Part shown: piece by piece, positions 1 to 11,300 of the stretch
Numbering within the stretch: position 1 is the first letter of the stretch
How the letters are laid out: every line of letters begins with the position of its first letter
Source: Rhizobium sp. SEMIA4064
Lineage (GTDB): Bacteria > Pseudomonadota > Alphaproteobacteria > Rhizobiales > Rhizobiaceae
Reading direction: 5' to 3'
DNA: 64,000 nt
NCBI RefSeq assembly: GCF_003025035.1
Contig: NZ_PYJN01000019.1
Coordinates: 434,001-498,000, forward strand
The notes under the pieces: model-generated
What the model was told of the DNA's origin: nothing
Seen by the model: the letters and a program-made list of their open reading frames with translations, nothing else
Database searches by the model: none
Made by a program: the position numbers and the translations under genes

Positions 1-570
1 GACTTCGGTAAGGATATCATCCCTTACATCGTCAAGAACGGCAAAGCCGTGGCCCATCGCTTCACGCAATCCTGCGTGCGTTCCGATTTCGAGCGCGAAG
101 CCTACTGGCGCGATGTCGGTACGGTCGACGCCTACTGGCAAGCCAATATCGACCTGACCGCCGTGGTGCCGGAACTCGACATCTACGACAAGTCCTGGCC
201 GATCTGGACCTATGCCGAAATCACGCCGCCAGCCAAATTCGTCCATGACGACGAGGACCGCCGCGGTTCGGCCGTCTCCTCCGTCGTTGCTGGCGACTGC
301 ATCATTTCCGGCGCCAGCCTGTCGAACAGCCTGCTGTTTACCGGCGTGCGCGCCAACTCCTATTCCAAGCTGGAAGGGGCCGTGGTGCTGCCGAGCGTCA
401 AGATCGGCCGCCGCGCCCAGCTAAAGAACGTCGTCATCGACCATGGCGTCACCATTCCGGAAGGCCTGGTGGTCGGCGAGGATCCGGAACTGGACGGCAA
501 ACGCTTCCGTCGCACGGAAAGCGGTATCTGCCTGATCACCCAGGCGATGATCGACAAGCTGGATATCTGA
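1..570 (+). CDS. glgC: Glucose-1-phosphate adenylyltransferase, C-terminal part (5' end outside window)
   Basis: The frame is open from the first base and ends at a TGA at 568-570, so only the last 189 residues of a roughly 420-residue enzyme are present. GlgC makes ADP-glucose from glucose-1-phosphate and ATP, the committed step of bacterial glycogen synthesis. The fragment carries the end of the catalytic domain (AHRF and [12 protein letters not shown]) and then the left-handed beta-helix allosteric domain with hexapeptide-like turns ([19 protein letters not shown]). glgA starts 3 bases after the stop, so the two are one transcription unit. The identification rests on these family motifs and on gene order. 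Confidence 0.96.
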   Translation, partial: DFGKDIIPYIVKNGKAVAHRFTQSCVRSDFEREAYWRDVGTVDAYWQANIDLTAVVPELDIYDKSWPIWTYAEITPPAKFVHDDEDRRGSAVSSVVAGDCIISGASLSNSLLFTGVRANSYSKLEGAVVLPSVKIGRRAQLKNVVIDHGVTIPEGLVVGEDPELDGKRFRRTESGICLITQAMIDKLDI

Positions 571-573
571 CAT

Positions 574-3649
<3,076 letters not shown>

Positions 3650-3660
3650 GTTTTAGGTTT

Positions 3661-3838
3661 AAGCCCCTTCGCCCCGCAAATGCGGGGAGAAGGTGGCCAG
3701 GAGTTGCCGAACGAAGTGAAGCGGCGACTGGTCGGATGAGGGGCCTTCTCGAAATTCACCGTGAATTTGCCGAACGCACCGCCCCTCACCCGAGCCCTCT
3801 CCCCGCCCTTCGATGAACTCAGGAGCGGGGAGAGGGGA
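3661..3838. repeat. Dispersed rhizobial intergenic repeat, copy 1
   Basis: A roughly 178-bp non-coding block with GC-rich palindromic ends (CCCCGCAAATGCGGGG near the left; CTCTCCCCGC and GCGGGGAGAG at the right). The reverse complement of 56705-56873 matches it closely along its whole length, including GGTCGGATGAGGGGCCTTCTCGA in the middle (split over about 3733-3755). It sits just after the pgm stop, where its hairpins could end transcription. It resembles the intergenic mosaic or palindromic repeats described in rhizobia; the exact family name was not verified. Confidence 0.85.
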
Positions 3839-3841
3839 CGC

Positions 3842-3924
3842 TAGAGCGGTCAGCGCTCTATCCTATTGTTTCTACGCAATTCCGGACGGAAAACCGCTGC
3901 GCACTTTTCCTGGAATTGCTCTAG
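3842..3924. repeat. Small imperfect palindromic repeat with core AAAACCGCTGCGCACTTTTC, copy 1
   Basis: A short palindrome with outer arms CAATTCC (3877-3883) and GGAATTG (3912-3918), flanked by TAGAGC and GCTCTA. Its core matches the elements at 38915-38960 and 44425-44469 on one strand or the other. It lies directly upstream of glgX. An open frame runs through it into glgX, but the repeat-derived residues are unlikely to be translated. Confidence 0.75.
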
Positions 3925-3946
3925 CTGTCCAGAAAGCCCGCGAGAC

Positions 3947-5920
3947 ATGTCCGAGCCGACAACCCGCCGCCTTGGTGCAACTCTCACCGACTGGGGCGTC
4001 GAATTTATTGTCGCGTCCAAACATGCCGAGCGCATAGAACTCTGCCTGTTCGACGGCGAGGGCCAAAAGGAAATCGCACGTCTGCCGCTCTCCCGCGACG
4101 GCGATACGCATCGTCTATTTGTGAAGGACGCCAAAGAGGGCACACGCTACGGCTTTCGCGCCCACGGTTCATACGATCCGGATCAGGGCCTGTGGTTCGA
4201 TCCATCGAAGCTGCTTGTCGATCCCTATGCCAAGGAAATCGACCGGCCCTTTCATTACGATCCACGCCTGGGCGCGTTCGGCGAAGACACGCAGGATCTG
4301 ATGCCGAAGGCGATCGTCTCGCGCGATATAGCGGTGAAGCCCGCCAAGCCATTGTTCAAGCCGGGCGGCCTGATCTACGAGATCGCCGTCAAGCCTTTCA
4401 CCATGCTGCATCCGGACGTGCCGGCAGAACAGCGCGGCACACTGGCCGCCCTCGCCCATCCTGCCGTCATCGCCCATCTCAAGCGACTGCATGTCGACGC
4501 CGTCGAGCTGATGCCGATCACCGCATGGATCGACGAACGGCACCTGCCGCCGCTCGGCCTCACCAATGGCTGGGGCTACAATCCCGTCGCTTTCATGGCG
4601 CTCGACCCTCGTTTGGCGCCCGGCGGTGTCAGAGAATTGCGCGAGACGGTGGCAGCGCTGCACGCCGAGGGCATCGCCGTCATCCTCGATCTCGTCTTCA
4701 ACCACACCGGCGAAAGCGACCGCCAAGGCTCGACGCTGTCATTGCGCGGCCTCGATAATCCGATCTATCTCCGCCATGACCCGAACCAGCCCGGTGTGCT
4801 GATCAACGACACCGGCACGGGCAATACGGTGGCTTGCGATCAGCCCGCGGTACGCCAGCTCATCATCGACAGCCTGCGTCATTTCGTGCTCCACGCCGGC
4901 ATCGACGGCTTCCGTTTCGACCTTGCCACCGTCCTCGGCCGCACCGCCAAGGGTTTCGATCCCGAAAGCCTGACGCTGCGGTCCCTCTTCGCCGATGACG
5001 TCCTTCAGGATCGCGTCATGATTGCCGAACCCTGGGATATCGGCCCCGGCGGCTATCAGCTCGGCAATTTTCCAGCTCCCTTTCTCGAATGGAACGATCG
5101 CGCCCGTGACGATCTGCGCTGCTTCTGGCGCGGCGATCACAACAAGATCGGCGATATCGCCACCATCCTCGCCGGCTCGTCCTCCCTTTTCGGCCGCAAC
5201 GGCCGCACCCAGACCCGCAGCGTCAACTTCCTCGCCGCCCATGACGGCTTTACGCTGATGGATATCGTCTCCTACGGACACAAGCACAATGAGGCGAACG
5301 GCGAAAACAATCGCGACGGCCACAACGAAAACTTCTCCTGGAACAATGGCGTCGAGGGCAAGACGGACGATCCCACCATCCTCGGCAAACGCCGCACCGA
5401 CATCGAAGCGCTGCTGTCGACGCTGTTTGCCACACGCGGCACGGTCATGCTGACTGCTGGCGACGAGGGCGGGCGCACCCAGCGCGGCAACAACAATGCC
5501 TATTGCCAGGACAACGACATTACCTGGATGGACTGGGCGACACTGGACGAAGAGCTGATTGGCCATACCGCCTGGCTTGCGAGCCTCCGCCGCCGCTTTA
5601 CCGCCTTCAGCGAGATGGAGTTTTTCAACGGCAAAGGTGATGTCCTCTGGTTTTCCGCGGGAGGCACGGCAATGACGGTGCCCGATTGGGAGACGCCGGA
5701 TGCCCGCCTGCTCGGAATGGCAATCGGGACGCAAGATCGCGATAGCGGCAAGAAGACCCGTCTCGCCGTGCTGCTGAACCGCGCGAACGAAGAACAACAC
5801 GTCAAGCTGCCAGCCTCAGGCAAAGCTGGCTGGTCGCTGCTGAACCCGAAGGAAACGGTGACGATCCAAGACGAGATCACCGTGCCGGCGCGTTCGGTCT
5901 GCTTCCTCATCGAAAACTGA
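3947..5920 (+). CDS. glgX: Glycogen debranching enzyme
   Basis: A 657-residue GH13 isoamylase-type enzyme that hydrolyses alpha-1,6 branches left after phosphorylase action. An N-terminal CBM48-like beta domain (about 1-110) precedes the TIM barrel. Barrel motifs include VFNHTGE (about 250-256), GFRFDLA with nucleophile Asp325, AEPWDIG with acid/base Glu361, and NFLAAHDG with Asp433. The frame is open back to 3866, but that extension lies in repeat DNA, so ATG 3947 (MSEPTTRRLG) is preferred. It follows pgm on the same strand but is separated by about 300 bp of repeats. Confidence 0.95.
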   Translation: MSEPTTRRLGATLTDWGVEFIVASKHAERIELCLFDGEGQKEIARLPLSRDGDTHRLFVKDAKEGTRYGFRAHGSYDPDQGLWFDPSKLLVDPYAKEIDRPFHYDPRLGAFGEDTQDLMPKAIVSRDIAVKPAKPLFKPGGLIYEIAVKPFTMLHPDVPAEQRGTLAALAHPAVIAHLKRLHVDAVELMPITAWIDERHLPPLGLTNGWGYNPVAFMALDPRLAPGGVRELRETVAALHAEGIAVILDLVFNHTGESDRQGSTLSLRGLDNPIYLRHDPNQPGVLINDTGTGNTVACDQPAVRQLIIDSLRHFVLHAGIDGFRFDLATVLGRTAKGFDPESLTLRSLFADDVLQDRVMIAEPWDIGPGGYQLGNFPAPFLEWNDRARDDLRCFWRGDHNKIGDIATILAGSSSLFGRNGRTQTRSVNFLAAHDGFTLMDIVSYGHKHNEANGENNRDGHNENFSWNNGVEGKTDDPTILGKRRTDIEALLSTLFATRGTVMLTAGDEGGRTQRGNNNAYCQDNDITWMDWATLDEELIGHTAWLASLRRRFTAFSEMEFFNGKGDVLWFSAGGTAMTVPDWETPDARLLGMAIGTQDRDSGKKTRLAVLLNRANEEQHVKLPASGKAGWSLLNPKETVTIQDEITVPARSVCFLIEN

Positions 5921-5988
5921 GCCCGTTGACTTTCCGGTTTTATTCGCCAGAAAGATCGCAAGAAGCAGCAAAGCCCGACGAGGATGGA

Positions 5989-6477
5989 ATGGCCGGCGAT
6001 ATTTCGCTTGTTGAGATCATGAAGCTGGTCGGAACCGAGATCGGCGTTTCCGACTGGCTCACGGTCGACCAGACGATGATCGACACTTTTGCCGACGCAA
6101 CGCTCGATCATCAGTTCATCCATGTCGATCCCGAGCGCGCCAAGGCCGAAACGCCCTATGGCGGCACCATCGCCCACGGTTTCCTGACGCTCTCACTGCT
6201 TTCAGCAATGAACTACAGCGGCTTGCCTAAGATCCGCGAGCAGACCATGGGCATCAATTACGGCTTCGAGCAGATCCGCTTCATGTCGCCGGTCAAATGC
6301 GGCGCACGGGTGCGCGGCCGCTTCAAGCTCGCCGAAACGCGGCTGCGTGGTGCGAGCATGCTGATGCTGACCTATGACGTGACCGTGGAAACTGAAAATG
6401 AGCGCAAGCCAGCGCTCACAGCGACATGGACGACCATTTCGCAGTTCGATCCGAAGGATCGGCCGGAAGAGGCTTAG
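5989..6477 (+). CDS. MaoC-like dehydratase, NodN-related
   Basis: A 162-residue single hot-dog-fold protein. The hydratase motif is seen in ATLDHQFIHVDPERA followed by TPYGGTIAHGFLTLSL, with the Asp/His pair typical of MaoC-type (R)-enoyl-CoA hydratases. Overall it resembles rhizobial NodN, but nodN normally sits with nod genes and none are here, so I do not use the symbol. ATG 5989 is chosen because GAGGA lies just upstream. An earlier in-frame TTG at 5926 directly after glgX lacks a ribosome site. The substrate is unknown. Confidence 0.85.
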   Translation: MAGDISLVEIMKLVGTEIGVSDWLTVDQTMIDTFADATLDHQFIHVDPERAKAETPYGGTIAHGFLTLSLLSAMNYSGLPKIREQTMGINYGFEQIRFMSPVKCGARVRGRFKLAETRLRGASMLMLTYDVTVETENERKPALTATWTTISQFDPKDRPEEA

Positions 6478-6794
6478 GGATTTTTTGAATCGCGAGACAT
6501 TTTTCTGAAGAACAGAATGACAAACGCGACCACCGCGCATGAAATATAAAATATGTAGAAACCTAAATCCGGATTTATATACAGAAAGCTTAGAGAAAAT
6601 TCCTCAGATATAATTTGTTGTATTATACGAAAAACTATCTGCCCCAAACTAAACCACAAACCGAGACGACACATATTGTCTATGCCGATGTACTCACTTT
6701 GCATCTGAGGTTGTGAGCCTTCCGGCTGCGCCCCTATTCCGGTCCACGACTTGGAATCGACTTCAAGGCTTTCCTTGTCAGAGCCCATGAACAT
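6474..6794 (-). CDS. Hypothetical small membrane protein, AT-rich
   Basis: A 106-residue frame with no family that I recognise. The N-terminal half is polar. Two hydrophobic stretches follow, around residues 45-63 (LGLWFSLGQIVFRII) and 78-95 (FYIFYISCAVVAFVILFF), ending in a basic tail (RKMSRDSKNP). Its composition is clearly more AT-rich than all neighbours, which could mean recent acquisition or simply non-coding DNA. It overlaps the end of the MaoC gene by 4 bases, convergently. There is no clear Shine-Dalgarno site. It may not be a gene. Confidence 0.35.
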   Translation of the reverse strand: MFMGSDKESLEVDSKSWTGIGAQPEGSQPQMQSEYIGIDNMCRLGLWFSLGQIVFRIIQQIISEEFSLSFLYINPDLGFYIFYISCAVVAFVILFFRKMSRDSKNP

Positions 6795-6965
6795 GACCTT
6801 TTATCGCGCAGCGCGATATGCTGATTGAAGGCGAGTGTTGCGAACCAGCCAATACAACCAGTATGCGACAAAGATTGATGGCAAACAAGATCGATTGCCA
6901 CCAACTATCGGCGTCACGCACCGAGCCTATCTTATGTCAGCTTCGCGCGCGAAGTCCTGTCAAAC

Positions 6966-7514
6966 CTAAAGGGCTGCATCCTCAGCCGCCTCGGCCAACA
7001 GACCGAAGGCGTAGTCGGAGAAGGAGCGCCAAACTTCGACGCGGAACGTCTCGTCATCGAGGCGCAGCAGCACGACTTCCGCCTTGCCGAACAGCGTGCG
7101 CGAGCAGGCTCCGACTGGGAAAGCCTGCAGCGACAAATCCTGCGGGCACCCACCGGCAAGTGTTGCTTCGGCGCCGGGGCCGGAAACGATGACCGCCGTA
7201 TTGCGATGGGAGACATCTGCCGCCGAATGCAGAACACCGGCGGAAGCGGCAACGCCGACAAGCTCGGTGCCGCTCTCGTCGATGACCAGCCATTCGTCCG
7301 GTCCCAGCCACAGAGCATAGCGACCATCGGAGCGGGCCGACGTCTTCGGCCGGCGCGGCAGGCTGAGGCCGAGCGCTGAAGACAGACCATCGAGCGATTC
7401 TGCCGGTGCACGCAGCGAAATACGGCTTGCGGGCGCAGCAGGCGTCAACCGAACTGTGGCGGAGCCGCCATGACGGCCGGCGAGCGGCAGTTTACGGGTT
7501 GCGATATCAGCCAT
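6966..7514 (-). CDS. soxG: Sarcosine oxidase, gamma subunit
   Basis: A 182-residue small subunit of heterotetrameric sarcosine oxidase, which demethylates sarcosine to glycine and passes the methyl carbon to tetrahydrofolate as 5,10-methylene-THF. The family pattern RYALWLGPDEWLV near the middle and VWRSFSDYAFGLL near the C-terminus are typical of SoxG and of the folate-binding GcvT-like fold. Start ATG 7514 (MADIATRKL) overlaps the end of soxA by 8 bases. It is the last gene of the operon. The 14-bp palindrome CTTCGCGCGCGAAG at 6941-6954 lies just downstream. Confidence 0.92.
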   Translation of the reverse strand: MADIATRKLPLAGRHGGSATVRLTPAAPASRISLRAPAESLDGLSSALGLSLPRRPKTSARSDGRYALWLGPDEWLVIDESGTELVGVAASAGVLHSAADVSHRNTAVIVSGPGAEATLAGGCPQDLSLQAFPVGACSRTLFGKAEVVLLRLDDETFRVEVWRSFSDYAFGLLAEAAEDAAL

Positions 7515-10503
7515 TGATCCGGCCTCCTTCCTTGTCAAAGAACACCAGATCCGTCACTTCGACGGCAATCGTCTTATCGGGCATCGGCACGTAAAGCGTC
7601 TTGCCCATGCGCTCGCGACCACCGGCAACCAATGCGAAGGCGATCGAGCGGCCAAGATTTTCCGACCAATAGGCCGAAGTGACATGACCGAACATAGTCA
7701 TCGGCTTCGGCTCATTCGGATCGGCGACGATCTGAGCACCCTCCTCCAGCACCACCTTCGGATCACGAGTGACGAGACCGACGAGCTGTTTGCGGCCTTC
7801 CTTCATGAGGTCGATCCGCTTCAGGCCGCGAATGCCGACAAAGTCCGCCTTCTTCTTCGAGACGGCCCAGGAAAGGCCGGCGTCATCGGGCGTCACCGTG
7901 CCGTCCGTATCCTGGCCGACGATGATGTAGCCCTTTTCGGCGCGCAGTACGTGCATGGTCTCAGTGCCGTAAGCGCATGCGCCCAACGGCTCTGCCCGCG
8001 CCCAGATGGCTTCCAGAACCGACTGTCCGTAATCCGCTGGCACGTTGATTTCGTAGCCGACTTCACCGGTGAAGGAGACGCGGAACAGCCGTGCCGGCAC
8101 GCCGCAGACCTTGCACTCGGCCACGCTCATATGCGGGAAGGCTTCGTTGGAAAGATCCTGACCTTCGACCAGCGGCTCGACGATTTCACGCGCCTTCGGC
8201 CCCTGTATGGCAATAACGGCCCATTGCTCTGTCGTGGACGTCAGCCATACCTTCAGATGCGGGAATTCCGTCTGCAGATAGTCTTCCATGTGTTGCAGCA
8301 CACGCGGCGCACCGCCGGTCGTGGTGGTCACATGGAACCGGTCCTCCGCCAAACGCCCGACGACGCCGTCGTCATAAACAAAACCGTCCTCGCGGGTCAT
8401 GATGCCGTAGCGGCAGCGACCGGGCTTCAGCGTGTCCCAGGCATTGGTGTAGAGCAGGTTCAGGAACTGAGCCGCATCCGGCCCGACCACTTCGATCTTG
8501 CCGAGCGTCGAGGCGTCGAACACGCCGGCCACTTCACGCGCCGTTTTGCATTCGCGATCGACGGCCTGGTGCATCGTTTCACCGGCGCGCGGGTAGAACC
8601 AGGCGCGCTTCCAGTTGCCGACATCCTCGAAAATGGCGCCATGTGCCTCTTCCCAGGCATGCATCGGCGTCTTGCGCGCGGGGTCGAACAGCGATCCGCG
8701 CGAATGGCTGATCAACGTGCCGTAGGTCACCGGCGTATAGGGCGCGCGGAAGGTGGTGAGACCGACCTGCGGGATATCCTTGCCGAGCATTTCCGCGGCA
8801 ATCGCCAGGCCATGCATGTTGGAGAGCTTGCCCTGATCGGACGCCATGCCATTGGTGGTGAAGCGCTTGATGTGCTCGATCGAGTGCATGCCCTCGCGCA
8901 CGGCGAGGCGGATGTCCTTTGCACAGACATCGTGCTGGAAATCGACGAAAGCCTTGGCATTGGTGTCAGGCCCGGCACCTTCTGCCGCGCCGATCATGCC
9001 GCCGGTCCATTCGAAAGCCTGTTCGGCGTGCAGCAGGATCTTGTTCCCCTCGCCACCCGCGCCCGCAGCCCGCGCCATCAATTCGCCGGCAGCAAGCGAT
9101 TCCTCGATCGCCGCCTGCAGTCCGTCCGTGCCATTGCAAGCACCGACGGAAAGACAATCCTGAACATAGGTGCCGGGCAGGAAACGCTGCTTCTCGGCAT
9201 CGAATTTCAGCTTGCCGCGCGACTGCGAGAACAGATGCACGGAGGGCGTCCAACCGGCAGAAACGAGCAGCGCGTCGATCGCGATCTTGCGCGAACCCCT
9301 GCTGCCACTGCGCGCCACCGTCATCGAAGCGACGCGGAGCTTGCCGGAGGTGTCGATAACGGCATAGTCGGTCAGCACCTCGATGCCGAGCTGCTTTGCT
9401 TCCGCAAGCACGGCCTCGCCCGGACGCGCACGGCTGTCGACGATCGCAGCGACGGAGACGCCGGCGCGCTTCAGGTCGAAGGCAGCCTCGTAGGCCGAGT
9501 CATGCGCCGTGTAGACGCCGATCTTGGCGCCGACGGTAACACCGTAATGATTGAGATAGGTGCGCGCCGCCGATGCCAGCATGATGCCCGGACGGTCATT
9601 GTTCGGGAACACCATATGTCGCTCGATCGCACCCGTCGCCATGATGACGCGCTTGGCGCGGACCTGCCACAGACGCTCGCGCGGCAACTTGCGGCCAGGC
9701 TTTGCGAGATGATCGGTGACACGCTCGGCAAGACCGATGAAATTGTGGTTGTAATAGCCGAAAGCCGTCGTGCGGGTCAGCACTTCCACATTGTCCATCG
9801 ACTGGAGCTTGGCGACGACATCCTGGGCCCAGACATAGCCCTCGACACCATCGATCTTGACGCTGGCGTCAAAGCGCAGCGAGCCGCCCGCTTCCGCCTG
9901 TTCGTCGCAGAGGATGACCTTGGCGCCTGTCTCTGCTGCCGCAAGTGCTGCCGAAAGACCGGCAATGCCGGCGCCGACCACCAGCACGTCGCAATGGGCA
10001 TAGCGGCTGGCATAATGATCCGGATCTTCCTCCGTCGGCGCCACGCCGAGACCGGCCGCGCGGCGAATGAAGGGCTCGTAAATATGCTTCCAGGCCGCCT
10101 TCGGCCACATGAAGGTCTTGTAGTAGAAGCCCGCGGCGAAGAAGGGCGACATGAGATTGTTGACGCCGCCGATATCGAAGGCGAGAGACGGCCAACGATT
10201 CTGCGACTGCACCTTCATGCCGTCGAAGACTTCCTGGACGCTGGCGCGCACGTTGGGCTGGCGGCGGGCCGAATCGCGGGAGATGTCGAGCAACGCGTTG
10301 GGCTCTTCCGCGCCGGCCGACAGGATGCCGCGCGGACGGTGATACTTGAACGAGCGGCCAACGAGATGAATGCCGTTGGCAAGCAGCGCCGAGGCGACGG
10401 TATCGCCCTCGAGCGCCGTGTAGCTTTTGCCGTCAAAGGTGAAGCGAGCGGTTCTGGCCGGCGTCAGACGGCCCTTGCCCGCAATACGGTTGGCGCCGCT
10501 CAT
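7507..10503 (-). CDS. soxA: Sarcosine oxidase, alpha subunit
   Basis: A 998-residue large subunit, normal for the family. An N-terminal ferredoxin-like segment (about 15-100) is followed by a dinucleotide-binding domain with VVGAGIAG at 175-182 and a second NAD-type fold. The C-terminal third (about 610-980) is a GcvT-like tetrahydrofolate domain (YGIMTREDGFVYDDGVVGRL; GEVGYEINVP). ATG 10503 overlaps the soxD stop as ATGA. A very long open frame on the opposite strand is a codon-bias shadow. Confidence 0.97.
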   Translation of the reverse strand: MSGANRIAGKGRLTPARTARFTFDGKSYTALEGDTVASALLANGIHLVGRSFKYHRPRGILSAGAEEPNALLDISRDSARRQPNVRASVQEVFDGMKVQSQNRWPSLAFDIGGVNNLMSPFFAAGFYYKTFMWPKAAWKHIYEPFIRRAAGLGVAPTEEDPDHYASRYAHCDVLVVGAGIAGLSAALAAAETGAKVILCDEQAEAGGSLRFDASVKIDGVEGYVWAQDVVAKLQSMDNVEVLTRTTAFGYYNHNFIGLAERVTDHLAKPGRKLPRERLWQVRAKRVIMATGAIERHMVFPNNDRPGIMLASAARTYLNHYGVTVGAKIGVYTAHDSAYEAAFDLKRAGVSVAAIVDSRARPGEAVLAEAKQLGIEVLTDYAVIDTSGKLRVASMTVARSGSRGSRKIAIDALLVSAGWTPSVHLFSQSRGKLKFDAEKQRFLPGTYVQDCLSVGACNGTDGLQAAIEESLAAGELMARAAGAGGEGNKILLHAEQAFEWTGGMIGAAEGAGPDTNAKAFVDFQHDVCAKDIRLAVREGMHSIEHIKRFTTNGMASDQGKLSNMHGLAIAAEMLGKDIPQVGLTTFRAPYTPVTYGTLISHSRGSLFDPARKTPMHAWEEAHGAIFEDVGNWKRAWFYPRAGETMHQAVDRECKTAREVAGVFDASTLGKIEVVGPDAAQFLNLLYTNAWDTLKPGRCRYGIMTREDGFVYDDGVVGRLAEDRFHVTTTTGGAPRVLQHMEDYLQTEFPHLKVWLTSTTEQWAVIAIQGPKAREIVEPLVEGQDLSNEAFPHMSVAECKVCGVPARLFRVSFTGEVGYEINVPADYGQSVLEAIWARAEPLGACAYGTETMHVLRAEKGYIIVGQDTDGTVTPDDAGLSWAVSKKKADFVGIRGLKRIDLMKEGRKQLVGLVTRDPKVVLEEGAQIVADPNEPKPMTMFGHVTSAYWSENLGRSIAFALVAGGRERMGKTLYVPMPDKTIAVEVTDLVFFDKEGGRING

Positions 10504-10865
10504 TTCGCGAATCCCTCTTCTTGTGGTGTTTGTTCTTGTACATTTTGGTCTTGCGCCACCGGCTCAGGGGCTGCGGGCAGCAGCGTCGAAATATCGGGCT
10601 TCGGCTCGCCCGCCTTGTAACTCCGGTAAAAGCGGTCGCTCACCGTGTCGCGCGCAGCGTTGAAGAAGCGGCCGCAGCCATGGATATGCCGCCAGCGCTC
10701 GAAGATCAGACCCTTCGGATTGTCGCGCAGGAAGAAATATTCCTCGAACTCCTCATCCGAGATCCCGGCAATATTGGCCGGCCGCACAATATGCGCATCG
10801 CCGGCGTTGCGGAATTCGAGTTCCGAACGCTCTTCCTCGCAATAGGGGCAGTAAATCAGCAACAT
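10500..10865 (-). CDS. soxD: Sarcosine oxidase, delta subunit
   Basis: A 121-residue zinc-binding subunit of tetrameric sarcosine oxidase. Probable zinc ligands are Cys6 and Cys9 (IYCPYCEEER) and the HIHGCGRFFN block (His60/His62 and Cys64). RPANIAGISDEEFEEYFFLR is highly typical of the family. It overlaps soxA by 4 bases and starts 15 bases after the YebY-like gene. The C-terminal tail is proline- and glutamine-rich. Confidence 0.95.
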   Translation of the reverse strand: MLLIYCPYCEEERSELEFRNAGDAHIVRPANIAGISDEEFEEYFFLRDNPKGLIFERWRHIHGCGRFFNAARDTVSDRFYRSYKAGEPKPDISTLLPAAPEPVAQDQNVQEQTPQEEGFAK

Positions 10866-10880
10866 CGTTTTCTACCTGTG

Positions 10881-11300
10881 TTAAAGCTCGGAGCCCGAAA
10901 GGCTTGTGCCGGGAGGCTGTGCGCAGAGCTGCCGTCCCATGGTGACGAAAGGTGTTATGCGCTTCAGCAGCGCGTCCAGCGATCCGTAGGGTTTCAGCAC
11001 GTTGGTCATTCCCAGATTGACCAGGCTCATGCCCAGCAGATCCGTATCAAGCGCGAAAGCCCGCGTTGCCTCCGGTTTCTGCTCCGGCACGAAATAAACG
11101 GCCGGCTTGTTCAGCACCTTGGCACAGGCAAGCACGCCACTTTCAGCCATGAAGGGCCAATCGGCCTCATCCTTCGCCTTGTGGATCACCTGCATACGAA
11201 AATCCTTGGCCCCTGGAACGAGATCGTTGACTGCGGTCACAATCGTTCCTGCCGGCAGTGAAAGCCCTGCCGCAAGAAAAATCCCGACCGCCGTCGGCAT
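10881..11300 (-). CDS. Predicted secreted protein, YebY/DUF2511-like, inside the sox operon
   Basis: A 139-residue protein with a hydrophobic N-terminus that reads as a signal peptide (about 1-23). The mature part resembles Escherichia coli YebY: a W-P-F block (EADWPFMAESGVLAC), a VYFVP segment, and a last cysteine in RQLC. Both cysteines appear shared with YebY, suggesting a periplasmic disulfide. This is comparison from memory, so the assignment is moderate. Its ATG shares one base with the soxB stop (TGATG), and soxD follows 15 bases later, so it is cotranscribed with sarcosine oxidase. Standard clusters run soxB-soxD directly. Its role here is unknown. Confidence 0.7.
   Translation of the reverse strand: MPTAVGIFLAAGLSLPAGTIVTAVNDLVPGAKDFRMQVIHKAKDEADWPFMAESGVLACAKVLNKPAVYFVPEQKPEATRAFALDTDLLGMSLVNLGMTNVLKPYGSLDALLKRITPFVTMGRQLCAQPPGTSLSGSEL

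Noticed and set aside
6818..7192. A 124-codon plus-strand frame overlapping soxG
   Set aside because: It is Arg-rich, antisense to soxG for most of its length and without a ribosome site.
7684..10620. A 978-codon open frame on the plus strand across soxA
   Set aside because: It is antisense to a clear soxA gene. Its protein is rich in Arg/His/Asp with no family motifs, as expected from GC-biased codons read on the opposite strand.
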